NCBI GenBank assembly: GCA_033239005.1
Contig: BSQZ01000005.1
Location: forward strand, 2,495,001 to 2,559,000
DNA from: Lamellibrachia satsuma
Lineage: Eukaryota > Annelida > Polychaeta > Sabellida > Siboglinidae
Direction: 5' to 3'
Length of the DNA stretch: 64,000 nt
The notes under the pieces are model-generated. The model was not told the DNA's origin. It was given only the letters and a program-made list of their open reading frames with translations, and did not search any database. Numbering within the stretch: position 1 is the stretch's first letter; each line of letters begins with the position of its first letter. Position numbers and translations under genes: made by a program. This document shows positions 33,047 to 44,060 of the stretch, piece after piece.

Positions 33047-33545
33047 TTGCCTGCAAACTTAGCGCCAGATTATCGCGAAGTCGCTCTGGTGATATACAAA
33101 GTTAGCGGCGTGTTGGAATTACAGAACCACAGTGTCGTATTCTCTCCCTCTCCCTCTCAATGTCCCTCTCCATTTCCCTCCCTCCCTCCTTCCCCTCCTC
33201 CCTCCTACCTCCCCCTTCCTCCCTCCCTTCCTCCCTCCCTTCCCCTTCTCCCTCTCTACCCTTCTCCCCTTCTCTCCCCCTCTCCCCTTCTCCCCTATCT
33301 TCCTCTCTCCCTCTACCCCCTCTCCCTCTCCTTCCCCCTCAACCCCTCTCCCCCTCTCTCCCTCTCCCCTCTCTCTCCCTCTCCCGCCTCTCGCCCTCTC
33401 CCCTTCCCCCCTTTTCTCCCTATCTCCCTCCCTCCCTCCCTATTGACGTGCCATCAGGAGTCAATCCTTCCAGCATTCCAGCATTTGCATGCGACCCACA
33501 AATACTTGATTTATCAAATTCTCAATTGTACGATCAAATGCATGC
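33047..33545 (+). pseudogene. P3 exon 4 with polypyrimidine interior (frameshifted)
   Basis: Acceptor tttcaacag|TTG before 33,047. It reads LPANLAPDYREVALVIYKV, SGVLELQNHSVVF, then about 310 bp of almost pure C/T (33,134-33,445), then VPSGVNPSSIPAFACDPQIL and DLSNSQLYDQMHA with donor GC|GTAATT after 33,545. The two protein-like ends are in different frames here but in one frame in P4. Alternatively the C/T tract is an intron and GAGTC.. after 'catcag' starts a separate exon. Confidence 0.55.
33134..33445 (+). repeat. Polypyrimidine (CCCT/TCCC)n tract, P3
   Basis: About 310 bp in which almost every base on + is C or T; mirror-repeat segments could form triplex DNA. Confidence 0.95.
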
Positions 33546-33913
33546 GTAATTCTTTGAATATTTATTATTGTTAGATTCTCTTTCTCAAGTTCACAATATG
33601 CCATTAAAATAAAGTTCTCTGAAGTGAGCATTATCTTCAACAGGTTATGAAATCGTTGTCTGACCTATGAATCCACTTTCACAAGGTGCTCTTTAAAAGT
33701 GCTCTGTAGGTCAACTGGTCAATGCCTGAGCTGTTGTTTATGCAACATGAAAATACCATCTCGTCTGTAGGTTGATGGCTTCACAGATTTACCTGTTCAT
33801 TGAAACATATTAAACAATGCAGACAAATGACCCCTTGTGCTGTGTTGGCACTGTTGGGGTGGATTCGGATGGCAGCGCATTGTGTTAGTAAACAGCAGCA
33901 GTAATATTGACAG

Positions 33914-34058
33914 ATGTGACATTGATGACAGTGGCAATGCCCAAATGTCAATAACAACAGTGGCAATGACAGCTGTGGCAGGATGTTTCCAAAGTGTATC
34001 AACTGAAGATTTTCCTCGACAATCGTTAGCCATTTATCAAAGATGCAAATCAATAGAT
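33914..34058 (+). CDS. P3 exon 5 (intact)
   Basis: Acceptor attgacag|A before 33,914 and donor GAT|GTAAGT after 34,058; 145 nt, phase 2 in (GC of exon 4 plus A gives Ala), phase 0 out. It encodes CDIDDSGNAQMSITTVAMTA then VAGCFQSVSTEDFPRQSLAI and YQRCKSID. The pattern D..G.AQM...T.AMTAVAGC is like a helix pair of an alpha/alpha-barrel protein. P4 has the same exon with CAA changed to TAA. Confidence 0.6.
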
Positions 34059-34235
34059 GTAAGTACATGTTTTGGTTATGGCAATGGCTGTATACACTAT
34101 ACAAACATCTGATGGGAATTTGTCTATGTGTGTACTCATGAGAAATTACAAACTTCATACATTTGGTTGACTCATCTCTTTCAATATGCTTATGCTTCGC
34201 AATATAAAAAAATATTTATTCATTATATTTCTACC

Positions 34236-34460
34236 ACACAATGGTAGAACGCCAGACTTGGCTGACGGAACCCGGGTTGAAATCCTATTGCTGCCGTATC
34301 AAAGCTTTGACAATTTTGTTCCCCCACATTACCACAGTTCACCCAGCTGTAAATGAGTACACAGGTACAGACAAGTGTGGAAATGTGAAAGAAAAATCGT
34401 TGCACAGTAATTGCAGCATTGCTGAATGCTTCCCAGAGCAGTACAAAAGGTGTTGGAATG
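34236..34460 (+). mobile_element. tRNA-derived SINE, P3
   Basis: A-box-like TGGTAGAACGCC (34,242-34,253), GACTTGGCTGACGGAACCC, and a B-box-like GGGTTGAAATCC (mutated from GGTTCAAATCC in P4). It is followed by a SINE body with CAGTTCACCCAGCTGTAAATG. The same insertion is in P4 and P5. Confidence 0.65.
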
Positions 34461-34767
34461 AATAGGTCAGCCAGGGGGTGTTATGTTTTGGTAACTAGAA
34501 TGATTTGTAAATGTTTTTATTGATACTTTCACTCTACATCCTTCTTGTCAAAGGATGTTTGATTTTTATGAGCATGCTGAAGTCAAGAAATGTACGTCAT
34601 TTCTATGAGTACAACCATATGGTAAAATGCATATTGCTCAAACAGAGATACATATGAGAGATTGATTTTGTACTTTTCCACAGCAGAATACAAAAGTGTG
34701 GATGTGCGAACTGTTTGTTTGACGCATATCTACAGATCGATGTAACTTGTGTGTTTATGTGAGACAG

Positions 34768-34961
34768 GATGACGGACTCTGCACGCTGCCAATTTTCGTG
34801 GACTAGCCCGTGTCTGATGGATATGATAGATCAGGTGGTCCACAATGCCAAGGTGCTCAACACCGGCCAGGAGAACTGCAACAGGATGGTGGCCGCCACA
34901 TTCCAGTCCACTATCCAGTTGTGGAGCGTCATGGTCAACAATGATGGCAACCTCGTCACAC
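34768..34961 (+). CDS. P3 exon 7 (intact)
   Basis: Acceptor gagacag|G before 34,768 and donor CACAC|GTGAGA after 34,961; 194 nt, phase 2 in, phase 1 out. It encodes MTDSARCQFSWTSPCLMDMI, then DQVVHNAKVLNTGQENCN and RMVAATFQSTIQLWSVMV, NNDGNLVT. Phases match exon 6 (P5) and exon 8 (P2). No family recognised with confidence. Confidence 0.6.
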
Positions 34962-35189
34962 GTGAGATAAGTCAGTCAGTGAGATAGGCGTGTCATGAGA
35001 AAAAGGTTCTGGAGAGAATCAGGTCACTGTCATAGACTCCAGGTTTCTAAATGGCGCATCATAATCACGCAACACCATGTCTGTAGAGGGGTGCTAAAAT
35101 TTAACAAATGTTCTATTGAAATAATAGTTTTTCTCATAAGCAATTTATACATTGTTTATGAAAATGTTTCCTCTTTGTTCACTGCTGTT

Positions 35190-36060
35190 CATGGGTTAAG
35201 GTCAGGTATAATATTGTCAAGTCACTCTTTCTGTTTTTTGTTTCCATACTTTTCTATCGGCCGCCCCCTCTCCATCTTTCATCTTCCCCTGATCTTCTCA
35301 TATCCCACCTCACGCAGTCTTTCGATCTTAGCTGTTCGCTTCCCCTTTTATTGCATCATTGACGTTTTTCCACCTATCTTTTCCAATCTCTTTACTAGTA
35401 TGTCTCCATCCATCCTTACCATGTGGCCTGCCATTCTCACCTTGCTTCTCACCAATCTTCCTGTTGAACTGTCTTGTTGCATCACATCTTTCCTCAGGTA
35501 ATTCATCCTTCTTTTGTCAACCCTCTTTTGTTCGTGTTATTCGACGAAACCAGAACAAAACTTGCAGCTACTGTTGTTGTTCTGTCAACGCCACTGTCAC
35601 CAGATACAGATTCAGGCATGCTTGTGTGACACGAGCTCTCAGGACTTTCCTTTTCAACTTTTTCAAAACGTTTCTCTCCAACATGACTCCCTCTACTTTT
35701 CGCCGAGCATTCGCTCCATGTTGTATCCGACATCGCATTTCTACCTCTGAATGCCCATCCTCATTAACCATTCCTCCAAGTTACACAAAGCCATTCACTT
35801 GGTTGATCTCCTTATCATCCAAACTAATGATCAAGTCCTCTCTCTGATGTCAAACCCACATCACTTCTGTCTTCTCCCGGCTCATTATCGGTCCGTGCTT
35901 CTTGAACACCCCCTTCCATTCATCCAACACTTCCTGTAGTTATTGTTTTTTGTCTGCTATCATGGCCATATCGTTTGCATACATCTCCTTCCTGAGAACA
36001 TCCTTCATGCTGATCTTCCTGCTGATTAGTGCCAGCACCATGATAAATAGTAAAAGGTCA
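35190..36060 (-). mobile_element. RTE-like LINE fragment, P3
   Basis: Minus-strand frames include EDGHSEVEMRCRIQHGANAR and RKVEGVMLERN, the post-RT region of the element best seen at 28,860-30,310. Confidence 0.75.
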
Positions 36061-36144
36061 CTTCCTTGCCGCTAACCGATTTTAACTGGAAACTCTTCCG
36101 ACAAACCAGATCCAACCACAACTCTTCTTTTTGTTCTCGTGGAC

Positions 36145-36300
36145 AGGACAGGTCTGGGTGTTGCACGCCATGACACAGAACTGGCAGTTAAATCTATCAC
36201 GGTGGCTGTGCTCAGTAGGGCAGACAAAGTCGAGGTGTGGCATTCCATGGCACTGAACTGGCAGGTAATTCTCTCACGGTGGCTGTACTCACTAGGCAGC
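36145..36300 (+). repeat. Exon-8 donor minisatellite, P3
   Basis: Two units with 'ggcag.taa' and 'ctcagtagggcagacaaagtc'; exon 8 itself is gone. Confidence 0.8.
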
Positions 36301-36549
36301 CATACTGATTATCTTTATGATGACATAGAAAACAAAATAAAATCTTTTTAAAATTTAATCCACACCCCCGGAGGCCCATATGGACGGTTTCCCATTTGAC
36401 CCTCCTTGTTCCACAATAGGGGAACAGGACACAACAGACAGACCAACATAAACTTCTTTATATGTTATATAGACTACACAGAATATGTGTATGCAGACAT
36501 TGAAAACTAAAGCTGATTGAGTGTTGTTGCTTCTACGTCGTACCTACAG

Positions 36550-36639
36550 ACATGCAGAAGTTCCCGCTGGGTATGAAGGAGAGATGCCATAGTAGGGACC
36601 GTGTTACAGCTCTCAGTGTCTATCTCGCCCCCACATCGG
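36550..36639 (+). CDS. P3 exon 9
   Basis: Acceptor cctacag|AC before 36,550 and donor TCGG|GTGAGT after 36,639; 90 nt, phase 1 to 1. It encodes NMQKFPLGMKERCHSRDRVT then ALSVYLAPTS when joined to exon 8. Confidence 0.6.
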
Positions 36640-36832
36640 GTGAGTCTCCCTGCTTGCTACATTTGACTAGAATGTTAGAACTAAAAGTTATGAATTCAGA
36701 CTAATTCATAGAAACTACACTTAAGACTAACGTCTCATTTAGATGTGTTGATTATATTTGTTACGCTAATGTGCAAGTTGATCCTTTGAAGCAGGGCTGT
36801 TTTGGTATTGCACATTGCTTGTCTGTTTTCAG

Positions 36833-36964
36833 CCCTGAGAGGGAAATGTATTGAAATAGCCTACTGGACAATTTTGGGAGCTGCGCCACAGTTCTTCCAG
36901 ATGTTCTCTGTACACGCCAATCCCATCACCAAGGTGATGTTGTCAACGAAGCATTGTGTCTCTG
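36833..36964 (+). CDS. P3 exon 10
   Basis: Acceptor ttttcag|CC before 36,833 and donor CTG|GTAGGT after 36,964; 132 nt, phase 1 to 1. It encodes [44 protein letters not shown]. Open in P3 and P4. Confidence 0.6.
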
Positions 36965-37268
36965 GTAGGTCCAATTCTCAAGTATATTTCTATGGAAAAT
37001 ATTCAAATATACATGGAAAAGCTTTATTTTATGATAGTGACCATGCCACGTTTATGGGTTGATTTTTAGTGGGCCATCAATTACATATGCTGTGACATCC
37101 TCAATTATATAAAATATAGAAATAAAAGTTTGGTTTCCTTTTCAAGTAATCCAAATTGAAGCATTGATTATGATCATATCAGCTTTTGTTTGATATGACG
37201 TGGCTTATCAGTATCAGGTCCTTGAATAATGGAAAGTGAACCACTGCAGCTCACTGGTGTGTTTGCAA

Positions 37269-37424
37269 TGTGCTCTGAGTACAAATATGTACACACGTGG
37301 AACGTGACCTGATTCCTTGGCATGACCAGAACACAGCCCGGCTCAGTGGCCTTGGCATCATTCAAGTTTATCTCCATACAGAGGTTGGAACCACACCTTC
37401 AGCATATCCACAGTAATAACTTTG
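37269..37424 (+). pseudogene. P3 exon 11 (acceptor lost, in-frame TGA)
   Basis: The acceptor reads gtttgcaa instead of gtttgcag (as in P5). It reads VCSEYKYVHTWNVT, TGA (37,310-37,312), FLGMTRTQPGSVALASFKFI and SIQRLEPHLQHIHSNNF with donor G|GTAAGT. The TGA is shared by P3, P4 and P5. Confidence 0.6.
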
Positions 37425-37951
37425 GTAAGTCACATTGACAGGATCTAGAATTACAATAATAATAATAATAATAATAATATTTTTTCTATAGCGCTAATTC
37501 CCGCATGGCGGATCGATGCGCTGTACAAATGTATATTAATAAATATAAATAGATAAAATGTACCTTATTAAAAATATATATATATGAACACTGGTTTTAA
37601 GACGTACAATACTAAAAGAGGAATGTAAATTATATAAATAAAATTAAACTTTGGTTTTAAGACTTACAATGCTTTGTATGTAAATTATATAAATTAATTT
37701 TAAACAAATTAAACACTGGTTTAAAGACGTACATTAATATGGAAATTATGTAAACTAATATAAAAATAAATAAATAAATACTGTACAAAAATGTGTATGC
37801 AAATTATATAAACTAAACTAAACTAATACTGTACTAAAAAATTTTTTATGTAAACTATATAAATTAATATAAAAATCTAAGCACTAATTAAAATGTATAT
37901 AACATTAAAAAAAATTATAAAGCAATGTCCATCATTTCAAAACAATTTAAA

Positions 37952-38695
37952 TTAATTAAAATGTCCAATAAAAAGATATGTCTTTAAACACTTTCTAAAC
38001 ACAGAAAGTGTCCCCGATGCACGAATGTTCACAGGTAATTTATTCCATAGTCGTGGTGCTGCTGCGCCAAATGCCGAATCGCCAATACACTTATTTGTTA
38101 TGCCTTGGTGCAGTGTTGGCGCATAGTTCTGGCGTAGGCGTCCGTCACGTTTTCGTGGTTGAACAAGTTCTGCAAGATAAGACGGCGCCAAACCATTGAT
38201 GCATTTATAAGTCATTACCAACATCTTGAAGGCGATTCGGCTCTCAACCGGCAGCCAATGCAGCTCCTTCAACGCTGGTGTGATGTGGTCGTGTTTACTG
38301 GTGCGTGTTATTAGCCTGGCTGCATTGTTCTGGACACGCTGCAACCGGGCTGTCTGTGATAACGGTATGTTATGCAAGAGGGAGTTACAGTAGTCCAGGC
38401 GAGAGGTGACGAGTGCATTGACAGCGCTTTTCGCGGCTTCAGTTGTTAAATAGTGCCGTATTGACGACAGTCTGTACAGATGGTAGTTACATGCGGCACA
38501 CACAGCAGTCACATGATCTGTCATCGTCAGATGTTGATCCATGTGAACTCCCAAACTCCTTATGCGATCTGATGGTGAAACCGTATCATCTCCGATTCTC
38601 AAGGAGCAGCCTCCGTACATCCTGAGATGATGTTTTGATGTAAAGATCATCATCTTTGTTTTTTCGTCGTTTAGTTTCAGCATGCGCAGCGCCAT
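37952..38695 (-). CDS. L2-type LINE protein, C-terminal part after frameshift
   Basis: Continues [15 protein letters not shown], the RT thumb and C-terminal domain ([45 protein letters not shown]), ending in RKCLKTYLF and a stop at 37,952. A single missing base near 38,690 separates it from the upstream frame. [10 protein letters not shown] and the HWLPV block are characteristic of L2-type elements. Confidence 0.9.
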   Translation of the reverse strand: MALRMLKLNDEKTKMMIFTSKHHLRMYGGCSLRIGDDTVSPSDRIRSLGVHMDQHLTMTDHVTAVCAACNYHLYRLSSIRHYLTTEAAKSAVNALVTSRLDYCNSLLHNIPLSQTARLQRVQNNAARLITRTSKHDHITPALKELHWLPVESRIAFKMLVMTYKCINGLAPSYLAELVQPRKRDGRLRQNYAPTLHQGITNKCIGDSAFGAAAPRLWNKLPVNIRASGTLSVFRKCLKTYLFIGHFN

Positions 38696-41124
38696 CCATC
38701 GTCTAGCTTCCCAATACAGTTTTCGAGTCGCCTCGCAGTTATCACTTGGTCGCCTGATGTAGCGGGATTGTACGACGCATATAGTTGAATGTCGTCGGCA
38801 TACTTATGGTATTTTATGCCATGTCTTTTGAATATCCGCTGCAATGGGGTGGTGTATAGAGTGAACATAACTGGCCCAAGGACCGAGCCCTGTGGCACAC
38901 CACTCTGTAGCGGAATAGTCGCGGATGTTTTTGAGTCTATCTTGACACAGTGGGTGCGGTCTTCCAAGTACGTCCGGAACCATGATAACGCTGTTCCACA
39001 CACACCGTATTCGTCGTGCAGTAGTGTCAGCAAATGTTCATGGTCAATCGTGTCAAATGCACTTGATAAGTCCAGCATGACAAACAGCATTGCACGATTC
39101 TTGTCGAGTACACTAGCAATGTCATGCTGAACACGCAGTAGAGCTGTTTCTGTACTGTGAAGCATCTTATATGCCGATTGGTATTCTTCGTGCAGCCCAT
39201 TCAATGTCAGATGGTCAAGCAAACGACGAACTGCCACTTTCTCCAAGACTTTGCCGACGAATGCTATATTTGACACTGGTCTGTAGTTCTTTAACATGTC
39301 TTTGTCGAGAGTGTCGGATTTCAGAAGTGGTTTTACTATTGCTGTTCTCAACGTGATCGGAAAGAGTCCTTGCTTAAAGCTGTTATTCACTATTGCCACC
39401 AGATAAGGAATGTGCACACCAACTGTTTTCTTCAACAGATCAGTGGGGCAAGAGTCCAGGCTGCATGTCTTTGATGGGCATAGGCTGATGATGTTCTTCA
39501 TTTCCTCTTCACTAGTAGGTAGCAGTCGATTGAGTTCGTTCGACAAACGTTGGCTTTGGCTGCCAGAGTCGATAGCACAACAAGAATACTCTTCATCATT
39601 GGTAAGCTTTGTGTGTATCTGCATTCTAATTCTTTGTGTTTTCTCTGCAAAGTAGGTTGCGAAGTCATTGCACAGTGTTTCAGTGTTACTGGATTGTGGA
39701 AGAATTATTCCCGGTGGCTTTAGCAGAGTGTTAACCACACGAAAGCATGTTCCCTGGTCAAGTGATGACAACACTGACTCGTAGTGAGCACGCTTCGCTC
39801 GCTTGATCATGTTGTTGACCGCTGTTCGATGCTCAACAAAAATCTGGCGATGCACCTCGAGTTTCGTTGTTCTCCATCTCTTCTCGTTTGCACGTCTTAA
39901 TGCCCTGGCTTGATGGATGTCGTCATTGTACCACGGTTCCTTGCGTCGGCAAACTTTCATTCTCACAGTAACTGGGGCATGCAAGTCAATAGTGGATAAG
40001 ACCGCATGCTCGTACTGGACGACCATGGTATTCACATCTAGAGTAGTATCTATTGATGCAAGACGCGAAGAAAGGTCAGTTTCGAGGCGAACCAGATCAA
40101 GTCCGCGAAAATCACGCAGCTGTTTCACGGCACGAGCAGACACTGGGCTAGCAGACGACAGACGGAAAACGACACTGTAGTGATCTGATATACTGCTGGG
40201 GTACGCTGTAGTTGACGACACGATTGAACTGGATGAGCGTGTTATCACTAAGTCTAGCATGTGTCCCTTCATATGTGTGGGTTCTGTGACATGTTGTTTT
40301 AAGTTGTTTTCTGCTAAAATGTCATTCAATAACTTTACACCAGGCGCACTATTAAGTTCACAGTGAAGATTGAAATCACCGACAATGAGGATGTCTTGCC
40401 GTGTAACAACTATTTCGTTTACGTACTTTGTGAATTCGTCAAGGAACGACTGTACGGAGGTGGTAGGTGGTCGGTAAATAATGACAACACGCACAGGTCT
40501 CGACGTTTGTGTTGATTTAACGTCTAAATGTACAAATGTGTCATATCGTTTGGTTGTAGTCTTGCGGAATTTATATGCCGACTTATATAACAATCCGACA
40601 CCGCCTCCACGCTTCGACGAACGGCACTCGCCAATGAAGCTGTAACCTGGCGGGGTTAACTCGTTGAGAACGGCACTCTTGCTTGGCTTGCACCATGTTT
40701 CGGTCAGAAACATTAAATCGGCTTTTTGATCAATCATGTGTTCTTTAACTGTTACTGGTTTATTACAGACAGATCGGGTGTTGAGGAGCACACACGTCAC
40801 AGCACTGGTAAGAGATCGATCAGAGCAGCTTCGCGCAGTGGTAGACCCATTACGCGATTCCATCGAAGTCAGTATAATCAAGTTAGCATTGTTTACACCA
40901 GTTTGTTTAATAACAGATTTCCTCGTCGTTGTCACAATAGGTGGAATTGGTTCTGGCGCTCGCAGACGACACTGACCGCCAGTGGTTCCTCTGTGTGTTG
41001 GTGTTGCGTAACAAATGCCCAGTTGCTTCAGGTCATAGTAGACTGCGCTGGAGACACGCATGAGCGATTTCGTGGAACGCTGACACAGTTGGCGTAGTCG
41101 GTGGCTTGTGTACACGATCACCAT
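38677..41124 (-). CDS. L2-type LINE protein: endonuclease and RT (N-terminal 815 codons)
   Basis: Starts at ATG 41,124. The AP-type endonuclease shows [40 protein letters not shown] and SISDHYSV. The reverse transcriptase shows [53 protein letters not shown] and YADDIQLYA (catalytic DD). The combination LTETW.. [14 protein letters not shown] and [10 protein letters not shown] points to the L2 clade. The frame stops just after KLDDG through a one-base deletion and resumes in the next entry. Potentially active until recently. Confidence 0.9.
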   Translation of the reverse strand: MVIVYTSHRLRQLCQRSTKSLMRVSSAVYYDLKQLGICYATPTHRGTTGGQCRLRAPEPIPPIVTTTRKSVIKQTGVNNANLIILTSMESRNGSTTARSCSDRSLTSAVTCVLLNTRSVCNKPVTVKEHMIDQKADLMFLTETWCKPSKSAVLNELTPPGYSFIGECRSSKRGGGVGLLYKSAYKFRKTTTKRYDTFVHLDVKSTQTSRPVRVVIIYRPPTTSVQSFLDEFTKYVNEIVVTRQDILIVGDFNLHCELNSAPGVKLLNDILAENNLKQHVTEPTHMKGHMLDLVITRSSSSIVSSTTAYPSSISDHYSVVFRLSSASPVSARAVKQLRDFRGLDLVRLETDLSSRLASIDTTLDVNTMVVQYEHAVLSTIDLHAPVTVRMKVCRRKEPWYNDDIHQARALRRANEKRWRTTKLEVHRQIFVEHRTAVNNMIKRAKRAHYESVLSSLDQGTCFRVVNTLLKPPGIILPQSSNTETLCNDFATYFAEKTQRIRMQIHTKLTNDEEYSCCAIDSGSQSQRLSNELNRLLPTSEEEMKNIISLCPSKTCSLDSCPTDLLKKTVGVHIPYLVAIVNNSFKQGLFPITLRTAIVKPLLKSDTLDKDMLKNYRPVSNIAFVGKVLEKVAVRRLLDHLTLNGLHEEYQSAYKMLHSTETALLRVQHDIASVLDKNRAMLFVMLDLSSAFDTIDHEHLLTLLHDEYGVCGTALSWFRTYLEDRTHCVKIDSKTSATIPLQSGVPQGSVLGPVMFTLYTTPLQRIFKRHGIKYHKYADDIQLYASYNPATSGDQVITARRLENCIGKLDDGWRCAC

Positions 41125-41411
41125 GGCGACGATTCTAGTTCATTGACGATAGGGCGGCAAATATGAAACTTGTGTCACATAAAATACTAAAATCCAGGCA
41201 ACCAGACACCTCCAAGTTGTAACATCATAATCCACATACCTTTACTGTCACACACAATGTAAAATTAAAGTAGCGAACAGCGTATAAACGTACGGTAATA
41301 TCAATAATAGGGTCAGACAATTACCCCGTGTGGCAGCCCAAGCGCGCACGAATACTTTGATTATATATTTCAGTAAATTAGATTATAGATTAAGTTACGT
41401 AATGATTTTTT

Positions 41412-41869
41412 TTATTGGAAAACTGGGCACCCCTTTTTGTGAGACTGGGCCCGAACGTTATGAGAAGAAGAATGTTATTTAGAAAAAGAAATAAAATTCG
41501 AGGAGCCACCTAAAATTTGCATTTAATCAATTTACTGAACCAGCAAATTACATTGTTCACTGATTATATATTAACTTACTATCAACTAACTGTAATTCAA
41601 TTATACGCTTTCATCTGCAAAGACAGCCGAAAATCAACTTCAGTAATTGGACAATTTGCAGACATTATGTGTGTAATGCAGTAGCAGAACAATATCCAGG
41701 ATATACTTCTGAAGAGATATTGTCTCATCAACGGTATTTCTGGAATATTGTCCGTGGAGTTAACGATGAGATATTGTCCAGATAATATTGGTAGGTATAC
41801 AATCAGAGAGATGATAACTTATATGAATCGTACATTCCGTGGTTGTGCGACTGGGTCAGCGAACATACA
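41412..41869. other. 3' flank of P3 and 5' flank of P4
   Basis: Matches 24,785-25,330 and 51,030-51,494. It begins with a stub of exon 12 (TTATTGGAAAACTGGGCACC). Confidence 0.6.
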
Positions 41870-41945
41870 ATGATTCGTGCAACTCTTCTGCTCACCGCCG
41901 CTTTCGGGGCATTGTCTTTGGAATTACATGCATTCTGGTTATATG
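41870..41945 (+). CDS. P4 exon 1: signal peptide
   Basis: ATG at 41,870 encodes MIRATLLLTAAFGALSL, a classical signal peptide with a short positive N-region and a hydrophobic core, then ELHAFWLY. The donor G|GTTATA after 41,945 is weak but gives phase 1, and its G plus AA of exon 2 makes Glu. If not spliced the frame ends ten codons later. An identical copy starts at 51,495. Confidence 0.6.
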
Positions 41946-42786
41946 GTTATATTGAGTAGTATAATTTATTACTATTTTCTTAATTGTATCACATGTAAAC
42001 AAAGGAAAGAGGCATTTGTTTTAATTTTACAATAACACTAAACATTCAAACACTACCACAGCCAGTCACTGTGGAAATACTTGCATATAACACTTTTATA
42101 ACATTTCACCAATTTATGAATTGGAAGGTATATTTTATGTGCTAACTCCAATTTTACTTGACAACTGTTATAGCCTGTGTACTATCATAATATTTGCATG
42201 TGTGTATGTATATTATTATTCAGGCAATGTTTCTTCCATATTTATATGGACGAACCAATATGGTACATAACTCCTTGTTTCGGTATTTTATGCTGCATGG
42301 TTAGAGGTTTAACATTCAACTTGTTGCTGCGTTCGATCAGAATCTTCCAGACATGACGTATATTTGATATCCTCGACAGTCAAAAGAACAAAACGCCATG
42401 GTTGGGCAGCCTAAACTGACTTTGCCATGTACTGTCAGGGCTATCAAACATGACATAACTAACCGAACTGCACCAGGTATACGGGTGGCTGTCTTGCCCC
42501 AGGGTGCACCAAGATGGCTTTTAGGGGTATTTTTACTCTTGCAAATATTCATCCTTTTATGGTCGTCGACACACTGCTTCAAATGTTCATCCTATCATTC
42601 CACTATTATTCAACAGATGTGTAATATAGATGTAATGTTTGGTCGAGTTAGAATTATATATATATTTGGAATGGAACCATTGGTTGATTCAGACAGAAAA
42701 GGAAGCTATTTAATTAGACAGGTTTTCTTACACCTATGTGTAACAAGATATTTGTAAATGGTGTTTGTAACAGCCTGCATTAATAG

Positions 42787-42972
42787 AAACTGTAGAAAAT
42801 GTGTCCCATTCATTTATTGGCCTTTGGGAGGATGAAATGACGACGTCTGTTAATATCATTCCAGACACAATGGGTCAACTGTGGACTCCATCTCTCGTGA
42901 GTAGTGCATCAAAACGAAGAAGTCAGTTGGTTGTTGTGCATCCATCAGCTGAGATTTTCCCAGAAGCATATG
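42787..42972 (+). CDS. P4 exon 2
   Basis: Acceptor attaatag|AA before 42,787, donor TATG|GTAAGT after 42,972; 186 nt, phase 1 to 1, fully open. It encodes ETVENVSHSFIGLWEDEMTT, SVNIIPDTMGQLWTPSLVSS, ASKRRSQLVVVHPSAEIFPE, AY. The P5 copy differs at a few residues with the frame kept. One glycosylation site (NVS). No family recognised. Confidence 0.6.
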
Positions 42973-43559
42973 GTAAGTGAGTGAGGAATATATATTTAGA
43001 TTTCATTAGTTTATTCTGTTCTGTGATCATGTGCTGGAGCTTCCTTAGCTAATTTAGGTGAAAATTAATTAATTTGCTTAGGCTATAATTGATGAAACCA
43101 TGAAAGAGACGTATCAAGTTCCATCTAATCGTATTTTAACGCCTTTGTTTTTAAATACGTCTGTCCAGTTATACAGATTATTGGCGGTTTCATGTAAATT
43201 CTCTCAATCCCGCTCAGCCTAAAAAATTGTATGGTAATTAGACTAAATTAATATTACACCATTAATTATTTCAATACTATGCGGGAAAGTTCATTTTGGC
43301 AAAAGCTGTATGTGAAAACGCCCATATACAAATGTATTTATTGTTACCGTTGTTACATTTAATGTTTGCAAATGTTATAATTTATTATAAATTTTAAAAA
43401 ATAACGTTGCAGTCAGGGGTCCAACAAAATAAAGATATTGCCACATGGTTTCTCCTGGAAGTGTTTAAGGACAATCAGTGCATACTGTTCTGGCGACACA
43501 GCACATGATCAAGTGTTGACTGAATTTATTCCATTCAGTGAACCATGTGTAGGTGTTAA

Positions 43560-44060
43560 ATTTATTATTGATCAGACTTGAGCGGATCTACGCACTGGGT
43601 AGTGGGTCCAGGATGTGTATGGAAGGAGACAATTTCCTTGCTGAAGCTATCTGCTGCATTTGATACCATTGGTCACAGGACAACTTGTTAAAAGTGTGTC
43701 AATATGGTGTGGCATATCTGGAACAGGGCTGGTTCTCATAATATTTAACTGATAGACACAAAAGAATAAAGATAGCGAATTGTTTCTCAGCTGCCCTCCC
43801 TACTTCACGTAATGTTCCTCAGGGTATTTCACTCTCTACGCTACTCTACTTGGCTCAGTTATCCAATGTCACAACTTGGATCACTAAATGTATACTAATA
43901 GATCACATACCTAAGCAATATTGGCTACACGAGATACAAATCACTTGCAAAACTAGATCAGAGATTTTCTCCACAAAATCTTCCACGGGATGACATAGAC
44001 CACATTAAAGTTAATGCAAGTAAATACGAGTTTGTTATTATTGGTGAGGTAAATTTTGCA
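43560..44060 (+). mobile_element. Decayed LINE RT relic in P4 intron 2
   Basis: Frame-broken matches to RT: SAAFDTIGH near 43,655, a stretch like YLTDRHKRIKIANC near 43,750, and NVPQGISLSTLLYLAQL near 43,808. Probably L2/CR1-like. The same relic is at 53,190-53,690. Confidence 0.6.

Larger units (their letters stand above)
37452..41362 (-). mobile_element. L2-type LINE, nearly full length
   Basis: Inserted between P3 exon 11 and its 3' flank. The paralogous empty site in P4 is at about 50,970-50,980. The 3' end on the minus strand finishes in an (ATT)n tail (37,452-37,478). One long protein (endonuclease plus RT) is encoded on the minus strand with a single frameshift near 38,690. About 3.9 kb. 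Confidence 0.85.
31431..41440 (+). pseudogene. Array paralogue P3
   Basis: Retains the end of exon 3 (about 31,438-31,480), exon 4 (33,047-33,545, frameshifted), exon 5 (33,914-34,058, intact), exon 7 (34,768-34,961, intact), exon 9 (36,550-36,639), exon 10 (36,833-36,964) and exon 11 (37,269-37,424, acceptor lost, TGA). Exons 1, 2, 6 and 8 are absent. An L2-type LINE is inserted after exon 11. It is nearly identical to P4 from 33,009 on. Confidence 0.7.

Noticed and set aside
32718..33056. Arg-rich minus-strand frame
   Set aside because: Overlaps the start of exon 4 on the other strand and shows no recognisable domain.
34236..34300. Possible tRNA gene (A- and B-box-like blocks)
   Set aside because: Acceptor stem does not close and the head is followed by a SINE body; three copies sit at homologous positions in the array.
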